This document shows positions 52,001 through 60,643 of a DNA stretch of 64,000 nucleotides, one piece after another. Made by a program: the position numbers and the translations under genes. The stretch comes from Desulfitibacter sp. BRH_c19. GTDB lineage: Bacteria; Bacillota; DSM-16504; Desulfitibacterales; Desulfitibacteraceae. The stretch covers positions 186,001-250,000 of the forward strand of contig LOER01000016.1 in assembly GCA_001515945.1 (NCBI GenBank). Reading direction: 5' to 3'. Under the pieces are notes generated by a model, which was given only the letters and a program-made list of their open reading frames with translations, ran no database searches and was not told the origin of the DNA. Numbering within the stretch: position 1 is the stretch's first letter; each line of letters opens with the position of its first letter.

Positions 52001-55000
52001 ACCAGTTACTATTATACGGACAGGTGTAGTCTTAGATACCTTTCTATAATCAACATATGAACTAGTAGAAGGGGGAGGATTGTCCATCCTAACAAAATCT
52101 ACAAGAAACTCTCCATTTCTGTTAATTGTCTCTAAAGGTTTTGATAACCAGGTGGCAATATTATTTGAAGTATTATGTTGTGCTATTCTTCCTTCAGGAT
52201 ATACTACATGGTTATACCTCCATCTTTCCCAAGGTTTGCTGCCAGATATTAAATGACTATCACCTTCTAAATCACTATAAAATTTATTATAAACAATATT
52301 TTCACCTTTTTTTGCGTATATTGTTAATTCATTACCAATATCCTCAAGTTCTCCTGATATAAAGTTTTCTACGCTATTAAAAGCATTATTAATGGTACTG
52401 TATGTCATAAATATACCACCAGTTGCATTTGCTAAGCTCTCTCCTGCAATTCGATTAGCTTCACTACCCATAAAAATAAATTTAGCGTTTCTATTATTTG
52501 CTAAATTAGAAAGTTCATCTATCTGATATTGGTATAAGATTATTGGCTCTTTTGTTATTGTCACAATATAATTATTTAGAGTTTCGCTTCTAAATATTGT
52601 AGTGACTAATTTATTTTTAATATCATGGTAAAAACCTATATTTGGTTTATATGTGCTCAGTAATCCTTTATCAGTATACCAGTCAGAATATCTAAAGCCC
52701 CAATACTTGCCCCCAGGTGAATAAACAGGAAAGTCTGCAACAGATGGTGAGTCCCCATCTTCACCAATCCAAGGTGTGTCCCCTGCTCCTGGAGATATAT
52801 ATTCTTTAGTAGCAAAATTCACTTCTGCTGATCCTTTTTGTCCAAACACATAAAACATATCATCATTAATGGGAATTATTCTACCGCTTCTTTGTTGCAT
52901 TTCATGATTCAACTCAATTTCCATAGAATCATGGGTTACAAGGTCATATATAGTGGCCGAAATACGATCAGTCCTTACCAAACCAACATATTTTTCGTTA
53001 TTACTCTTAAAAGGGATGGTATTTAAACGTAATGGTCGTTTACTTGAAGAACCTCTTAAATAATATGAAAAGCTCTCTCCGCTTGGAAATTTAGCACCTA
53101 TATATTCAGCCCAATATCTATCATTAGTATTTCCGGTATCGCCATAATAAACTGAGCCTTGCAGAATACCGTCTATTTCACCAAACGCATAACTATCAAC
53201 ATCATAATGCACCCCAAATGAACTGCCATCTTCATTTATAATAAAACCTTGTCGTTCAATTATGTTGCCATTATAATTATTCCTTATTCTAACTCTCATA
53301 TGCAGTACTTTTCCACCTATAGAAGCCATCTTTTCAACATAATGTGTATAGCTTCTTGAGCTATAACTGTCCCATTCTCTTAATTGATAATCATTAGCTA
53401 CATTTCCTGCATAATTTAACGTTAATACCCTTGTCCTAGCTGCACGAAAAGTTTCATCTCTTTCTCTATTATCCCTATATGTTAATAATTTACTAATATA
53501 TGGGGTATAAACGACAATTATTTTATCTTCAAACGCTGTAATATCTAATGATATATCACCACTAAATGAGTCAGCAAAAGCAGCCCAAGACTCTTCAACT
53601 AAATCTTCTTGATGTTGTTGTTGTTCTGATGTTAAAACTTCCTCTCCTAGAAAAGTTTTTTTGCGTACTAATTCTTCTTTACTGTCAGATATTCTAGTTT
53701 TTAATATACTTAATGTTATTTTTGCATTAGACACATACCACGGATCAGAATAATCACGATAATTATAATAAAAACCTTCCGTTACATAAGAATATACCCA
53801 ACCGTCTTTTTGGGTTATATATTCTCCTTGAAATTCTAGTGAAGTAGTATTACCAGTTTTAATGTTTATTTGATTATAGGTATTATCTTTTACTATTTCA
53901 AATGCTGTTCCGTCTGAGTTTAGTTTTAAATCATTATTAAAGTCAATATTAAACTCAGTTTCAAATGACTTAATGATTCTAGAATTTATAAAATCAACAA
54001 TATGAAATCTGTTATAACCCTCTTGTAGAATAAACATAGTTTCTGGTAGCCCATTTTTTTCATACTCAAGCACACTTATATAATTAGCATTATTATTATA
54101 GCCTATCGGTAAACCTTCTATTTCCTGAGATATTTTAAACAGAGGTACTAAATCTTCCCAAGATACCGCCCAATAACCTAAAGCTTCTGGATCTGCTGGT
54201 ATGCCCCTACTTTGTGTAACTCGTATTACCATATATTCATCTGTGCTAAATTCAGTTATTTCTATATTTCCATCAACCCATAATTCTTTATTTGTTATAG
54301 AGCTTTTATTTATCCATTCTACCCCTGCTTTACCCATGTTAGCTTCTTTGGCTTCTGCTAAAAAATCTACAATAATATCTTCTCTGTTATTTAATCTTTC
54401 TCTTAGTGCTATTGATTGAGTAGTAGCTCCCTGAATGTCGTTTTCGCCTGTATAAAAAACAGCATCAACTTTTTCTCTTTTAATTAGATTAAAAGAAGTA
54501 ACTGGTGCAATATTGGCTATCTCTACTACCTTTGTTTGCCTGTTACTTAAGAAATCACTACCTATTACATGGTCTGGAATATGATCAAATGTTTCTTCTA
54601 CATAATAATCTATTTCCACCTGTCCTACTCGATTTGCTAAATTAATTTCATGTTCATCTTGATCCTCTGGTAATGCTATCCAACTTTCATTGTCTAATCT
54701 ACCATCATTTTTAGTATCATACCTATACCTTAAGTTTTTCACTTCTATTATATCCCCATCAGGAGAACTATGTTTTTTAGTTATATTTATCTTAGCATTA
54801 CCAGTACTGCTATCTCTGTAATTCACTTCGGGCACTATAAAATCTGCCTTTGGTGGCTTGTCCTCTAAAATTGTAAGTGTTTCACTTTTTGTGCTGCTTT
54901 TACCCCTGGTATCTTCTTGATAGACTTCAACGCTATAAATACCAGGTTGTTTGATTGTAAACTCCACTCTTTTATCAATTAGTCTTTTAGCTCTTATATT

Positions 55001-56605
55001 ACCTGCACTAGAGCCTTGAGTAGACGTTAGTGTTTTTAATTCACTAGTTGTGGTGTTTTGTATTTTAATAACTGTTTTTGATTGATTAATAGGATAATCT
55101 ATATGTGCTTTCGTGGCATGGGTACTTAATACCAACCTTCTATTTTCTTTTCTGACTCCGCTTATAGTAAAAAAAGTATCTGGAGTTTGTAGAACCTCAA
55201 ATGCTTCAGTATCTAAATCCTTTTCACCTCTTGATCTAAGTGTAAATGTTCCGCTTTGCATACCTAATTCTTCAACATATATTTCTCCACCAGAATAATC
55301 TAGATCCCCTGTGTAGTTGGTTGAAAAATCATAACTATGCCTTACCAACCCCATTTCTCTGGCTTCTTTTAATGTTAATATATCGTCCCCATATTCTATA
55401 TAACTTTCATCCGTAGATACTTTAAAAGGAACACCTTCCCATACGGTATTAGGAATTTCTAAATCAGCAAATAATCCTACTGGTGTGTTATCTGTAACTT
55501 CTGTTACAGCTACATTAGAAACCGCTTGTTTACTAGCTGTATCTGTTATTTCTACTCGAAAAAATCTATCACCCTCAGAAGGATAGCTTGCCGATATTTC
55601 TTCCAACCCATCAAAACTACTGTTATGCGTTAGGTTGTTAATACTACTTCCGAGATACCATTTATAATTAACTATTTTTGCTCCTGCTGAAGCTATACTG
55701 CCTTTAGCACTAACAGTAAATGTTTCATTAATAGCTGCTGTGTCAGGGGCGTTTATTACAGCTATAGGTTCGCTATCTACTGCACCTTCCTTAATAATTT
55801 CTATATTTTTTGTTTTAGTATCTGTATCCCCTGCATCATTTCTTACAAAAAGCTCAAAAGCATAATTACCTTCTCTTAACCTAATTAGTGGACTTGTATT
55901 ATTCTCAATTTCATTATAATATCCATTATCCCCCGAAATAGTTAATTTTCTATACTCTATCGGGGAATTGATAGATGTTGCCCTGTCAGCATATCCTACG
56001 TCTTGATATTCATATGCCTTTGGGTTTAAGTCAAAATCTGCTATTACACCAGTTTCTAATTCTACATCCTTTTCCCATTTAGAAAGGTAGAAAAAGTATG
56101 TCCTTTCACCTTCGACTTGTTCACCCTGCCATTCTTGAGATATATCTCTCCCTTGCTCATTAGGTAAAGTAGTTATATTAGCTGTTATATATACATTTGT
56201 TCCTGAAGCAGAGAAATTTGTTACTGTATTATTTACTGCTATCCATCTACTTAAGCCTTGTAAATTATCTCTTACATTTGGGTTATAGGCACTTATTACC
56301 CTTGGATCATCAACATAACCAGCATCTATATTAATTACATCAACTAAGGTATAATCTGATAATGCACCAGGCACGTTACTGTTAAATATGTGTGTTCCAG
56401 GTTGGTTTGGCCTTGTTATTGAGCCACTTCCCTGTACCCACTCCCCTGCTGTATTTTTCCATATGTCATATGCTGTATTATGTAAAGAGTATTGTACATC
56501 AACTGCTGCTTTTACTGGTTGAGGTCTCAATGGCAGTATTATTGAAAAGACCATAAATAATAGCAAGAGCCAAACTATTTCTTTTCTGTAATTTTTAAAA
56601 AACAA
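49094..56605 (-). CDS. 2503-residue secreted PKD/Ig-like protein of the Tad operon
   Basis: Signal peptide at 1-33 (IVWLLLLFMVFSIILPLRPQ, then AA cleavage). The body is built of beta-sandwich repeats with PKD-like signatures (PIAVINAPDTAAINETFTVS, YKWYLG; PKADFIVPEVNYRDS), a middle part with many Tyr/Asn-rich strands like a propeller (about 700-1500), a vWA/toxin-like short MFYSTINNAF region near 1430, and more Ig-like repeats to the end. No cell-wall sorting signal or SLH. It may be a pilus tip or surface adhesin, the largest product of the operon, 20 times usual pilins. Confidence 0.7.
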   Translation of the reverse strand: MFFKNYRKEIVWLLLLFMVFSIILPLRPQPVKAAVDVQYSLHNTAYDIWKNTAGEWVQGSGSITRPNQPGTHIFNSNVPGALSDYTLVDVINIDAGYVDDPRVISAYNPNVRDNLQGLSRWIAVNNTVTNFSASGTNVYITANITTLPNEQGRDISQEWQGEQVEGERTYFFYLSKWEKDVELETGVIADFDLNPKAYEYQDVGYADRATSINSPIEYRKLTISGDNGYYNEIENNTSPLIRLREGNYAFELFVRNDAGDTDTKTKNIEIIKEGAVDSEPIAVINAPDTAAINETFTVSAKGSIASAGAKIVNYKWYLGSSINNLTHNSSFDGLEEISASYPSEGDRFFRVEITDTASKQAVSNVAVTEVTDNTPVGLFADLEIPNTVWEGVPFKVSTDESYIEYGDDILTLKEAREMGLVRHSYDFSTNYTGDLDYSGGEIYVEELGMQSGTFTLRSRGEKDLDTEAFEVLQTPDTFFTISGVRKENRRLVLSTHATKAHIDYPINQSKTVIKIQNTTTSELKTLTSTQGSSAGNIRAKRLIDKRVEFTIKQPGIYSVEVYQEDTRGKSSTKSETLTILEDKPPKADFIVPEVNYRDSSTGNAKINITKKHSSPDGDIIEVKNLRYRYDTKNDGRLDNESWIALPEDQDEHEINLANRVGQVEIDYYVEETFDHIPDHVIGSDFLSNRQTKVVEIANIAPVTSFNLIKREKVDAVFYTGENDIQGATTQSIALRERLNNREDIIVDFLAEAKEANMGKAGVEWINKSSITNKELWVDGNIEITEFSTDEYMVIRVTQSRGIPADPEALGYWAVSWEDLVPLFKISQEIEGLPIGYNNNANYISVLEYEKNGLPETMFILQEGYNRFHIVDFINSRIIKSFETEFNIDFNNDLKLNSDGTAFEIVKDNTYNQINIKTGNTTSLEFQGEYITQKDGWVYSYVTEGFYYNYRDYSDPWYVSNAKITLSILKTRISDSKEELVRKKTFLGEEVLTSEQQQHQEDLVEESWAAFADSFSGDISLDITAFEDKIIVVYTPYISKLLTYRDNRERDETFRAARTRVLTLNYAGNVANDYQLREWDSYSSRSYTHYVEKMASIGGKVLHMRVRIRNNYNGNIIERQGFIINEDGSSFGVHYDVDSYAFGEIDGILQGSVYYGDTGNTNDRYWAEYIGAKFPSGESFSYYLRGSSSKRPLRLNTIPFKSNNEKYVGLVRTDRISATIYDLVTHDSMEIELNHEMQQRSGRIIPINDDMFYVFGQKGSAEVNFATKEYISPGAGDTPWIGEDGDSPSVADFPVYSPGGKYWGFRYSDWYTDKGLLSTYKPNIGFYHDIKNKLVTTIFRSETLNNYIVTITKEPIILYQYQIDELSNLANNRNAKFIFMGSEANRIAGESLANATGGIFMTYSTINNAFNSVENFISGELEDIGNELTIYAKKGENIVYNKFYSDLEGDSHLISGSKPWERWRYNHVVYPEGRIAQHNTSNNIATWLSKPLETINRNGEFLVDFVRMDNPPPSTSSYVDYRKVSKTTPVRIIVTGEENIPETTIEPTVEVDISGVTSTNGDFLINNRVDFNITIIEGTHKINPSSLNISLNTNKFRPTVNEHALPVISSTNDSGVYNLKFSRLFTHEESPRLTVSVEDANGNEYTKQSQIFSIKDYAGPTAKFSLEQIRETNENRMTTFRLIDNSTKGFHDIGDRKHLQVIEETDALLYANEDGELEIFGYGEFIFKQKVTDSYSIGMGLNGEYLDDYRVFKEDTELIVLNIPKPMPEIEYAVLPNIILVGETIGHNINIIEGEYAEYSFVHHYNYYQNGHGIYSGYNHPVDPNNPTGAELEANKSLVPLSELTKKGQYDFYVRAVDFEGDTSDWVYGGTVYASSEPVSDFTLASSAQVDTDNGEYIFIDGRPITVNNLSYNEDYEDTITNHGISNYKLEYKNVTDSDNEWNIIKDFQDTVQWVSSSNLPVISENGVYEVRQTIGSPEGFFHSTTKEFVVLDFRLEAELDPGEIHSGQEYTIKATVSKDANGVVAKNHLEEWVTLTKTGEDADNFYYEIKITTLETLPDGIYPIEVYGMYPYGLELKEVLELTVDTPLELSSNIVGVGNQEYIDNNLSGSQQDSRYIKVPSSEKIEIAAEVTSPIPISEVTAKLEGDTEIILTYDSETELYVGEMQVSKSDKDYYELNITATIVNGSTATHIHKVMVNTPIDLTPKIVDKTSNIVLTMDSDFNVSTSNSPYAQSVSVRFPFEVKNTAQSITYPANTWILLNGSIGDVEYNNSFYLPSVKNDGTVNVIENQTHIVQFRAYAINHTPSNPNMEIRQLTVTTIGMKVEDLRMIFTGDISWYDYYFDSNNNFKDGTNIYINTMPVNNIKAGYNVYYMLKSKGLENPDDIVEYVDVDISYNNAISDLKPMHQYKRFININTLSKAREYQLEGEFNSLDSNEQLWVLEYTTPINAPSGTRVYFNITAYKDSAAYNLNENTTSSDWGGNIGNVLLLQGNIREDIGSSVSH

Positions 56606-56630
56606 GTTTTTATCTCTCCTTCCTTATAAA

Positions 56631-56664
56631 TAAAAGCCCTTCTCGATTTATTTTCAAGAAGGGC
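56631..56664 (-). terminator. intrinsic terminator between SLH gene and giant gene
   Basis: Minus strand GCCCTTCT...AGAAGGGC then TTTTATTTAT, 11 bases after the SLH stop. Some readthrough would be needed for the giant gene unless it has a promoter in the short gap. Confidence 0.75.
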
Positions 56665-56674
56665 CTTAGTTTGC

Positions 56675-57820
56675 CTAAAATGGATTTGGAATAACTAAAA
56701 TATCTTTGGTTTCTTGATGGGCATGAAAGTAAATATAATCTATATCTGATAATTCTAAATTTCTAAAGTTACTGTCAAAATTACTGTCCCTGCTGTTTGC
56801 GATTGGGTAAAACATATATCCATTTTCCTCAGAAATGGTATTGTAATCTTCATCAATAAAACCAAATGAACGTCTTTGCCTAAAAAAATCATCATTATTT
56901 GTAATAAACCCTAAATCCATGGAAGATAAATTACCCTCAAGTAATTTAGCAAATAATACGTTACTTCTTTCAGTATCAGGTTCTATTTTAATGTCGGATA
57001 TAATTATATCTAAATCAAGTAGCTCATAATGACCAATTTTTATAGGAAAATCTTCATAACTAGCAATATAAGCCTTTTCTACTTTTATATCTGACCTAAA
57101 CATTTTAGGGATATTTTCGGTTGCAAATTCTATTACTGGTTTGCTTGGAAAGTCTGTCATGTCTTTAATTGCATTATCTTGGTTTTTATCATCTTGAGGT
57201 TCTTCTTCCTTTAACCCAGGTATTTGCCTTTCACTTTCATCTAACATTCTCATAACCATTGCTGAAGCTTCTGCTCTAGTAGCTTCTCCGTTATGTCTAA
57301 AAGTCCCATCTTCATAACCTGTTATAATACCCATTACATAGGCTTTAAGGACATAGTCTTTCATACCAGAAGATATTTGATTATAGTCTGCTATCTGTCC
57401 TGCATATTTCTCCATGTTAGAAGGATAGCTCTCGGTCATGGTTCGTACTATCATCCTGGCTATTTCTCCACGAGTAATATTTTTATTGTAGTTGCTAAAT
57501 TCAGCGTTTTTTATAATATCCTTACTTTCAGCTTCACGAATATAATTCATACTCCAATGCTCACCTTCGGCATTACCTGGGTCTATTTCTAATGATGTAA
57601 TAAGCACCTTTGTAAATTCACCGACAGTCATAGAGTTATTTGGTTTAAATGTACCGTCTGGATAACCAGATATAGAACCAATTGAAATAAGTTTTTCTAT
57701 TACCCCTTTACCCCAATGATTATTTATATCTGTAAGCTTTAAATCATCAGCAAGTGCGACAATATTAAAAGATAAGAAAATAAATATCACTAATAAAATA
57801 ACAAAGAACTTTTTCATCAT
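56675..57820 (-). CDS. S-layer-homology (SLH) protein
   Basis: 381 residues. Signal peptide MMKKFFVILLVIFIFLSFNI, then three SLH repeats (ITDINNHWGKGVIEKLISIG with GYPDGTFKPN, YIREAESKDII, VMGIITGYEDGTFRHN) up to about residue 180 which bind pyruvylated wall polymer. The C-terminal 170 residues are acidic and unlike known domains. Probably anchors or aligns the giant protein or the pilus at the cell surface. Followed by a terminator. Confidence 0.88.
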   Translation of the reverse strand: MMKKFFVILLVIFIFLSFNIVALADDLKLTDINNHWGKGVIEKLISIGSISGYPDGTFKPNNSMTVGEFTKVLITSLEIDPGNAEGEHWSMNYIREAESKDIIKNAEFSNYNKNITRGEIARMIVRTMTESYPSNMEKYAGQIADYNQISSGMKDYVLKAYVMGIITGYEDGTFRHNGEATRAEASAMVMRMLDESERQIPGLKEEEPQDDKNQDNAIKDMTDFPSKPVIEFATENIPKMFRSDIKVEKAYIASYEDFPIKIGHYELLDLDIIISDIKIEPDTERSNVLFAKLLEGNLSSMDLGFITNNDDFFRQRRSFGFIDEDYNTISEENGYMFYPIANSRDSNFDSNFRNLELSDIDYIYFHAHQETKDILVIPNPF

Positions 57821-57921
57821 TATAAAACACTCCTTTTGAATCTTTTGCTATTAACAATTCAATATTATACCATATATTGCTAAGTATCACCTGCCTCTGT
57901 TAACGCATGTTTTTATCCAGA

Positions 57922-59004
57922 TCACTTATACTCTGATTTGCAAGAAACAAAGGGTAACTTAAATCTGAAGCTGCTTCTTGGCTTGTCAGGAAGAACTTCA
58001 GCTAATAATTTACTGCATTGACCCATCATAATATCTGAATATGGAGGCCATGATTCACTATTTTCCTTATTAACTATTTCTATTTTCATTTTTTTTGACA
58101 TATCGTCGTTGGTGTATATCCAAGCTTTTGAAATGTCGTTAGTTTCTCTTTTCTTTCCCACTACTATATAAGTTATATTGTCTCTATTTATATTAAACCA
58201 GCTTCTTGCTCTTGAAAATCTTGATAAGGGTGGAATTACTGCAAATAATAAATCAAAATCATCTACTATTTCTTGAGGTTTTTTTTCGCTCAGATCAACC
58301 ACAACATATTGCCATTTTCTAGCCTTAATAAATTCTCTTGGAGTTTCATTTCTACATACGTCTAAATATGGAAACCATGGTTTAGGTTCCGATAAATCTA
58401 AACCTGTAATAATATCCAGGCTGGGCTCTCCATTTTCTATAAGGATTGTTTTATATTTTTGATTGGCTAAAAAACATGAAATGATACAGGCTGCCATAGT
58501 TGTTCCTACACCTGGAGCAGTACCACAAACACCTATATATACTGGCCTCTGGCAGATAGCTACTTTCCTTTCAATAATCTTTTCAATAACTTTATTCTCT
58601 TTTAATTCTTTAGTGTCTGGAGATAATTCAGGATCTAACCACTTTGCTGCAACATCCAATCTGGCAGGTTCCTCTTTTAGTACTTCAGGTAGTTTCTTAA
58701 TATCAGTTATAACATCATATACGCCTGCCTGTACCACTCTTGCAACTTCAGCATTCCCAGGAAAAGTATCTTCTGCTAATAGTATTATTCTGGTATCAGG
58801 CCTGTTTAATCGGTATCTTAATACTGCTGCCCCTAAACCTGGACCTGTGTTTATATCTAGTATCAAAACATCTATTGGAACCCTACTTGCTTCTGTTATT
58901 AAATTTGGGCCCTGACCAGAATTCACCAATTCAACCTGAAAATCTGTTTCATGAAATTCTTTTAATAAACTTTGCGATTCCGCTTCTAAAATAACGTAGA
59001 TCAT
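57922..59004 (-). CDS. CpaE-like receiver-ATPase fusion with changed P-loop
   Basis: 360 residues. The N-terminal 120 residues look like a receiver domain (DVLILDINTGPGLGAAVL, IILLAEDTFP, VQAGVYDVITD) and the rest like a MinD/ParA ATPase with GVCGTAPGVGTTMAACIIS. The P-loop lacks the conserved lysine (GVGTT), as in the second CpaE-like gene of this operon. CpaE proteins localise the Tad apparatus; a receiver-like pseudo-domain is usual in them. First larger gene of the Tad operon. Confidence 0.75.
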   Translation of the reverse strand: MIYVILEAESQSLLKEFHETDFQVELVNSGQGPNLITEASRVPIDVLILDINTGPGLGAAVLRYRLNRPDTRIILLAEDTFPGNAEVARVVQAGVYDVITDIKKLPEVLKEEPARLDVAAKWLDPELSPDTKELKENKVIEKIIERKVAICQRPVYIGVCGTAPGVGTTMAACIISCFLANQKYKTILIENGEPSLDIITGLDLSEPKPWFPYLDVCRNETPREFIKARKWQYVVVDLSEKKPQEIVDDFDLLFAVIPPLSRFSRARSWFNINRDNITYIVVGKKRETNDISKAWIYTNDDMSKKMKIEIVNKENSESWPPYSDIMMGQCSKLLAEVLPDKPRSSFRFKLPFVSCKSEYK

Positions 59005-59017
59005 AAAATCACCCCAA

Positions 59018-59050
59018 TAAAAAAGTCATGCTGCCTAGATGGAGCATGAC
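59018..59050 (-). terminator. intrinsic terminator after RHH gene
   Basis: Minus strand GTCATGCT...AGCATGAC then TTTTTTATT, between the RHH gene and the CpaE-like gene. Confidence 0.75.
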
Positions 59051-59063
59051 AATTAAAATCCAG

Positions 59064-59375
59064 TTATCCTTCAAAATAATCTTCTATTGCTCTTCTGATG
59101 ATAGCCGACCTTGAAATATTAAATTCTTTTACCAGTAAGCATATTTTATCGAAAATATCTTTATTGAGACTAATTACTGTCTTTTTCTTTAGTATTTCTT
59201 CCAGTTTAGAAGTTATTATTAAAGTATCAAGCCATTGCTTTTTGTTCAACATTTGTGTTAAAATTTTCCTAACAAGGACAGCGATTTTAATATTGTTTTT
59301 TTTGGCCTCGTCTTTTAGTAAATTATAGTGCTTTTCAGTAAGGCCATATCCTGTTTGATATTTAAGATCTTCCAT
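59064..59375 (-). CDS. ribbon-helix-helix regulator at the start of the Tad operon
   Basis: 103 residues. Contains KIAVLVRKILTQMLNKKQW and NISRSAIIRRAIEDYFEG, the second being a typical RHH helix pair. There are two related motifs, so possibly two RHH units. It could control the Tad operon and also bind its own promoter. A terminator follows. The start at 59375 has AGCGAGATGG upstream. Confidence 0.6.
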   Translation of the reverse strand: MEDLKYQTGYGLTEKHYNLLKDEAKKNNIKIAVLVRKILTQMLNKKQWLDTLIITSKLEEILKKKTVISLNKDIFDKICLLVKEFNISRSAIIRRAIEDYFEG

Positions 59376-59410
59376 CTCGCTATAGAAATGTTCGGTAAAA
59401 TATAGTGTAT

Positions 59411-59533
59411 TTAATGGTTGGCCGTCTTTCCCACTACCTCAAAAACTGGTAAACCTGATGAAACATCCACTTCTACCTGTATAGGATAACTCTCTAAACC
59501 TAACAAGGAACAGCTATTTACAACTGCAAGCAT
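59411..59533 (-). pseudogene. comM/yifB N-terminal remnant (40 codons)
   Basis: ATG at 59533 with AAAGGAG upstream: MLAVVNSCSLLGLESYPIQV-EVDVSSGLPVFEVVG. This is the well-conserved start of the Mg-chelatase-like ATPase ComM/YifB (LLGLxxYPVxVEVDxSxGLPxFxIVG). After VVG it departs from the family (KTANH) and stops at 59411. The remaining 450 residues are nowhere in the window. yraN, usually next to yifB, is 2.6 kb to the right, so an insertion or rearrangement cut yifB here. Confidence 0.7.
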
Positions 59534-59623
59534 AATATATACTCCTTTAGAAAAATATAGGAAAATATCGATTATAGTCTAATTCTGCCTATTTCTATAT
59601 TTTTCCTGCTAAAAGATGGAAAA

Positions 59624-60577
59624 TTATTGATGGAAATCTCCCATAGCTAACGCAGCTGCCCCAATCACTCCAGTTTTATCGTCTAAAGATGCTCGTTGTA
59701 TCCTTACATTGCCTGCAGGACCATAAGCCAATTCTTGGACCTTATTTCGAACCCTTTCAAAAAGCAAATCACCCACTTTTGATACTCCTCCGCCAATGAT
59801 TATTCTTTCGGGGTTAATAATATTTACAAGATTTGCGATTCCAAGGCCTAAATAATCCATGGCTTTATCTGTAATTTCAATTGAGATTTTATCACCCATT
59901 TGTCTAGCCTTAAACACATGTTCAGCCTTAATGTCATTTAGATTAACCAGTTCTGTAACAAAGCTTTTTTCCCCCAAGGAAATTCGATCAATAAGAGCCT
60001 GAGCGATTGCACTACCCGAACTTATAGTTTCCCAGCAACCTTTACTACCACAATTACACTTCCTCCCATTAAATTCAAGAACCATATGCCCTATTTCACC
60101 TGCAGATCCCCATACCCCATTTAAGATATTACCATTCACAATAATCCCCCCACCTATACCAGTACTTACTGTTATATAAATCATATGCTTAACACCCATG
60201 CCACTTCCAAAAAAGTGTTCTCCTAATGCTGCAGCATTTGCATCATTATTTATGGCTACCGGGATATTATAATATGATTGAAAGTAATCTCTAACAGGAA
60301 AATTGGTCCATCCTGGTAAATTGGTAAGAAAGTATATCATTCCATGAGATTGATCAACTGCCCCAGGAACACCAATACCTAATCCTGAAATTTCCTTACT
60401 TCTTAGACCCGCTGTACTTAGTACTTCATCTAAGAGATCACACATTCTTTTCAAAACCTTATTTGATCCATCTTCTGCTTTTGTCAAAACACGGCTAGAA
60501 CTTAATATATTTCCTTTTTTATCTACAACTGCAGCTTCAATCTTTGTTCCACCTAAATCTAATCCCAAAAAATACAT
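59624..60577 (-). CDS. ROK-family glucokinase-like sugar kinase
   Basis: 317 residues. ATP site GLDLGGTKIEAAVVD (about 5-19), sugar-binding NNDANAAALGEHFFGSG, second phosphate motif STGIGGGI, and the ROK zinc signature with GHMVLEFNGRKCNCGSKGCW. Most likely phosphorylates glucose in the cytoplasm. Full-length for the family with ATG at 60577. It stands between a yifB remnant and a glutamate-synthase-like gene, not in a sugar operon. Confidence 0.88.
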   Translation of the reverse strand: MYFLGLDLGGTKIEAAVVDKKGNILSSSRVLTKAEDGSNKVLKRMCDLLDEVLSTAGLRSKEISGLGIGVPGAVDQSHGMIYFLTNLPGWTNFPVRDYFQSYYNIPVAINNDANAAALGEHFFGSGMGVKHMIYITVSTGIGGGIIVNGNILNGVWGSAGEIGHMVLEFNGRKCNCGSKGCWETISSGSAIAQALIDRISLGEKSFVTELVNLNDIKAEHVFKARQMGDKISIEITDKAMDYLGLGIANLVNIINPERIIIGGGVSKVGDLLFERVRNKVQELAYGPAGNVRIQRASLDDKTGVIGAAALAMGDFHQ

Positions 60578-60643
60578 TGTTCCACACCCTTATTAACATA
60601 ATAATCCTGAAAACATCTGGGTTAACTTGACAATTAAGCCTTT

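Noticed and set aside
49094-56605. Several plus-strand frames of 60-126 codons across the giant gene
   Set aside because: They are shadows of the minus-strand coding sequence without ribosome sites or protein-like composition.
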